Source: Acidobacteriota bacterium (GTDB lineage Bacteria; Acidobacteriota; Thermoanaerobaculia; UBA5066). From it: a stretch of 5,963 nucleotides of DNA. Position 1 is the stretch's first letter. The number at the start of each line of letters is the position of its first letter. The stretch spans positions 1 to 5,963 of the forward strand of contig JAEUQS010000173.1 in assembly GCA_016789625.1 (NCBI GenBank), read 5' to 3'. Both the position numbers and the translations under genes were made by a program. Shown here piece by piece: positions 4,613 to 5,963 of this stretch. The notes below the pieces were generated by a model, which saw only the letters and a list, made by a program, of their open reading frames with translations, ran no database searches and had not been told where the DNA came from.

Positions 4613-5963
4613 ACGCTCCGATCCGGGTCGTCTCGCCGTCCACGGGCCAGCTCGTCCGCGAGGTGCCCGACGAAGGAGCCGAGGGCGTCGACGCGGCCGT
4701 GGCGCGGGCGCGAGCCGCCGGGGTCGCGTGGGCCGGACTCCCGTACCGCGACCGCGTCCTCGCGATGAAGCGGTTTCGGAAGCTCATCGTGGAGAGGGCC
4801 GAGGAGATCGCCGAGACGCTCGTCGAAGAGAGCGGCAAGCCCTACTGGGAGGCCCTCGGCGCCGAGGTGACGTACATCTGCGAGGTGATCCGCTTCTCGA
4901 TCGGCGCGGCCCGCCGCGTGCGCCGCGAGGAGACGCGCAACCCGTTTCTCCTCATGGTCAAGAAGACGCGCCTCGTGCGGAAGCCGCTCGGGGTCGTGGG
5001 CGTCATCGGCCCCTGGAATTTCCCCATCCTGAACAACGCGGCCGACTGCGTGGGGCCGCTCCTCCTGGGCAACACCGTGGTGCTCAAGCCCTCCGAGGTC
5101 ACGCCGCTCACGTCGCTGCTCCTTCGCGACCTGTGGGTCGCGGCCGGAAATCCGCCCGACGTCTTCCAGGTCGTGACGGGGCGCGGCGAGGCGGGAGCGC
5201 GGGTCGTGGACCTCGTCGACGCCGTGATGTTCACGGGCTCCGTTTCCACCGGACGCAGGGTCGCCGCGCGCTGCGGCGAGCGGCTCATCCCCTGTGTGAC
5301 GGAGCTGGGCGGGAAGTCGCCGTTCGTCGTCCTCGCGGGGGCGAACCTCGATCGGGCGGTGGAGGCGGCCGTGTGGTCGAGCTTCTTCCACAGCGGCCAG
5401 GCGTGCATCCGAAGCGAGCGCATCATCGTGGACGCGAGCCTCGCCGAGGAATTCGAGAAGCGCTTCGTCGAGCGCGTGAAGGCGCTGCGCCAGGAGGCTC
5501 CGGGCAAGGGCAAGGACCACGACCTCGGCGCCGTGACGTTCCTGCGGCAGATCGAGATCGTCGAGCGGCAGATCGCGGAGGCCACGTCGAAGGGCGCGCG
5601 CGTTCTCACCGGCGGGGCGCGGCGCGCCGACCTTCCGGGCCAGTTCTTTCCGCCCACGGTGCTGGGCGGTGAGACGCCCGCCATGGAGGCCTTCCGTGAG
5701 GAGACGTTCGGGCCGCTCGTGGGCATCGTGCGGGTGAAGGACGCAGAGGAAGCCCTGCGCCTCGCGAACGACAGCCACCTCGGGCTGAACGCCACGGTGT
5801 TCGGCCCCGAGCCGCTCGCCAGCCAGATCGCGCGGCGCATCGAGTCGGGGAACGTCATCGTGAACGACGCGATGCTCAACTACTTCTGCGTGGAGGCGCC
5901 GCTGGGCGGCTTCAAGGCGAGCGGCGTGGGTGTGCGGCACGGCGTCGAGGGCCTCAGGAACTG
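4609..5963 (+). CDS. NAD(P)-dependent aldehyde dehydrogenase, 3' end beyond the window
   Basis: Soluble enzyme that oxidises an aldehyde to the carboxylate with NAD or NADP. No stop is reached: 451 codons are visible, perhaps 20-60 short of the usual 470-510. Family marks are GPWNFP (134-139) with oxyanion Asn137, cofactor-binding Lys160 in LKPSE, FTGS (208-211), general-base Glu232 in TELGGKSPF, catalytic Cys266 in HSGQACIRSER, EETFGP (364-369) and PLGGFKASG (431-439). All catalytic residues are intact. The C-I-x-x-E-R pattern after the nucleophile and the RHG-x-EGLR ending (443-450) recall broad-range enzymes annotated as succinate-semialdehyde dehydrogenases (GabD2-like). The substrate cannot be settled from this. 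The ATG overlaps the stop of the membrane protein gene by four bases and has a good ribosome site, so the two are co-transcribed and probably coupled. It belongs to the ALDH superfamily with near certainty; the subfamily is open. Confidence 0.96.
   Translation, partial: MNAPIRVVSPSTGQLVREVPDEGAEGVDAAVARARAAGVAWAGLPYRDRVLAMKRFRKLIVERAEEIAETLVEESGKPYWEALGAEVTYICEVIRFSIGAARRVRREETRNPFLLMVKKTRLVRKPLGVVGVIGPWNFPILNNAADCVGPLLLGNTVVLKPSEVTPLTSLLLRDLWVAAGNPPDVFQVVTGRGEAGARVVDLVDAVMFTGSVSTGRRVAARCGERLIPCVTELGGKSPFVVLAGANLDRAVEAAVWSSFFHSGQACIRSERIIVDASLAEEFEKRFVERVKALRQEAPGKGKDHDLGAVTFLRQIEIVERQIAEATSKGARVLTGGARRADLPGQFFPPTVLGGETPAMEAFREETFGPLVGIVRVKDAEEALRLANDSHLGLNATVFGPEPLASQIARRIESGNVIVNDAMLNYFCVEAPLGGFKASGVGVRHGVEGLRN

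Noticed and set aside
4549..5940. Minus-strand open frame of 463 codons and plus-strand frame of 369 codons over the dehydrogenase
   Set aside because: The dehydrogenase in its own plus frame carries every family motif from the ATG to the window edge. The other frames have no recognisable motif.
1..5963. Possible defence, CRISPR, toxin-antitoxin or mobile system
   Set aside because: No direct-repeat array, integrase, transposase, inverted terminal repeats, nuclease or small toxin-antitoxin pair is seen. The helicase is a housekeeping DEAD-box type, not a defence helicase.

Overview
The window is G+C-rich bacterial chromosomal DNA with codon positions strongly biased to G/C, short intergenic gaps and many long antisense shadow reading frames. 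Protein content fits a G+C-rich Gram-negative-type lineage such as Acidobacteriota or Myxococcota. That placement is a guess from composition and gene style, as nothing here is a phylogenetic marker. I see no insertion sequence, phage gene, CRISPR array, tRNA or rRNA, and no stretch over 300 bases lacks a gene.

Layout, left to right. (1) At 1-600 (+) is a monotopic phosphoglycosyl transferase (bacterial sugar transferase) that starts glycan assembly on a polyprenyl phosphate carrier; it may be the C-terminal part of a longer protein cut by the window edge. (2) An 86-base convergent gap (601-686) holds a strong G+C hairpin and a separate T-run on the minus strand. (3) At 687-1478 (-) is an alpha/beta hydrolase with an Asp at the nucleophile position and Arg where the catalytic His is expected. 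(4) At 1533-3284 (-) is an RhlB-like DEAD-box RNA helicase with a long disordered Ala/Pro/Glu tail and an Arg-rich patch. It lies 54 bases upstream of the hydrolase on the same strand, so the two may share a transcript. (5) A 41-base divergent gap (3285-3325) has two -10-like boxes and two TCCGGA sites arranged symmetrically about one centre. (6) At 3326-4612 (+) is a polytopic membrane protein with GT-C glycosyltransferase-like features. (7) At 4609-5963 (+) is an NAD(P)-dependent aldehyde dehydrogenase that overlaps the membrane gene by ATGA and runs off the right edge.

The window reads as three transcription units: the end of a glycan-related gene or operon, a leftward helicase-hydrolase unit, and a rightward membrane protein-dehydrogenase unit. 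The last two diverge from one compact promoter region. No evident new multi-gene system is present. The points most worth a second look are the symmetric, apparently leaderless divergent promoter and the hydrolase with an altered catalytic triad.
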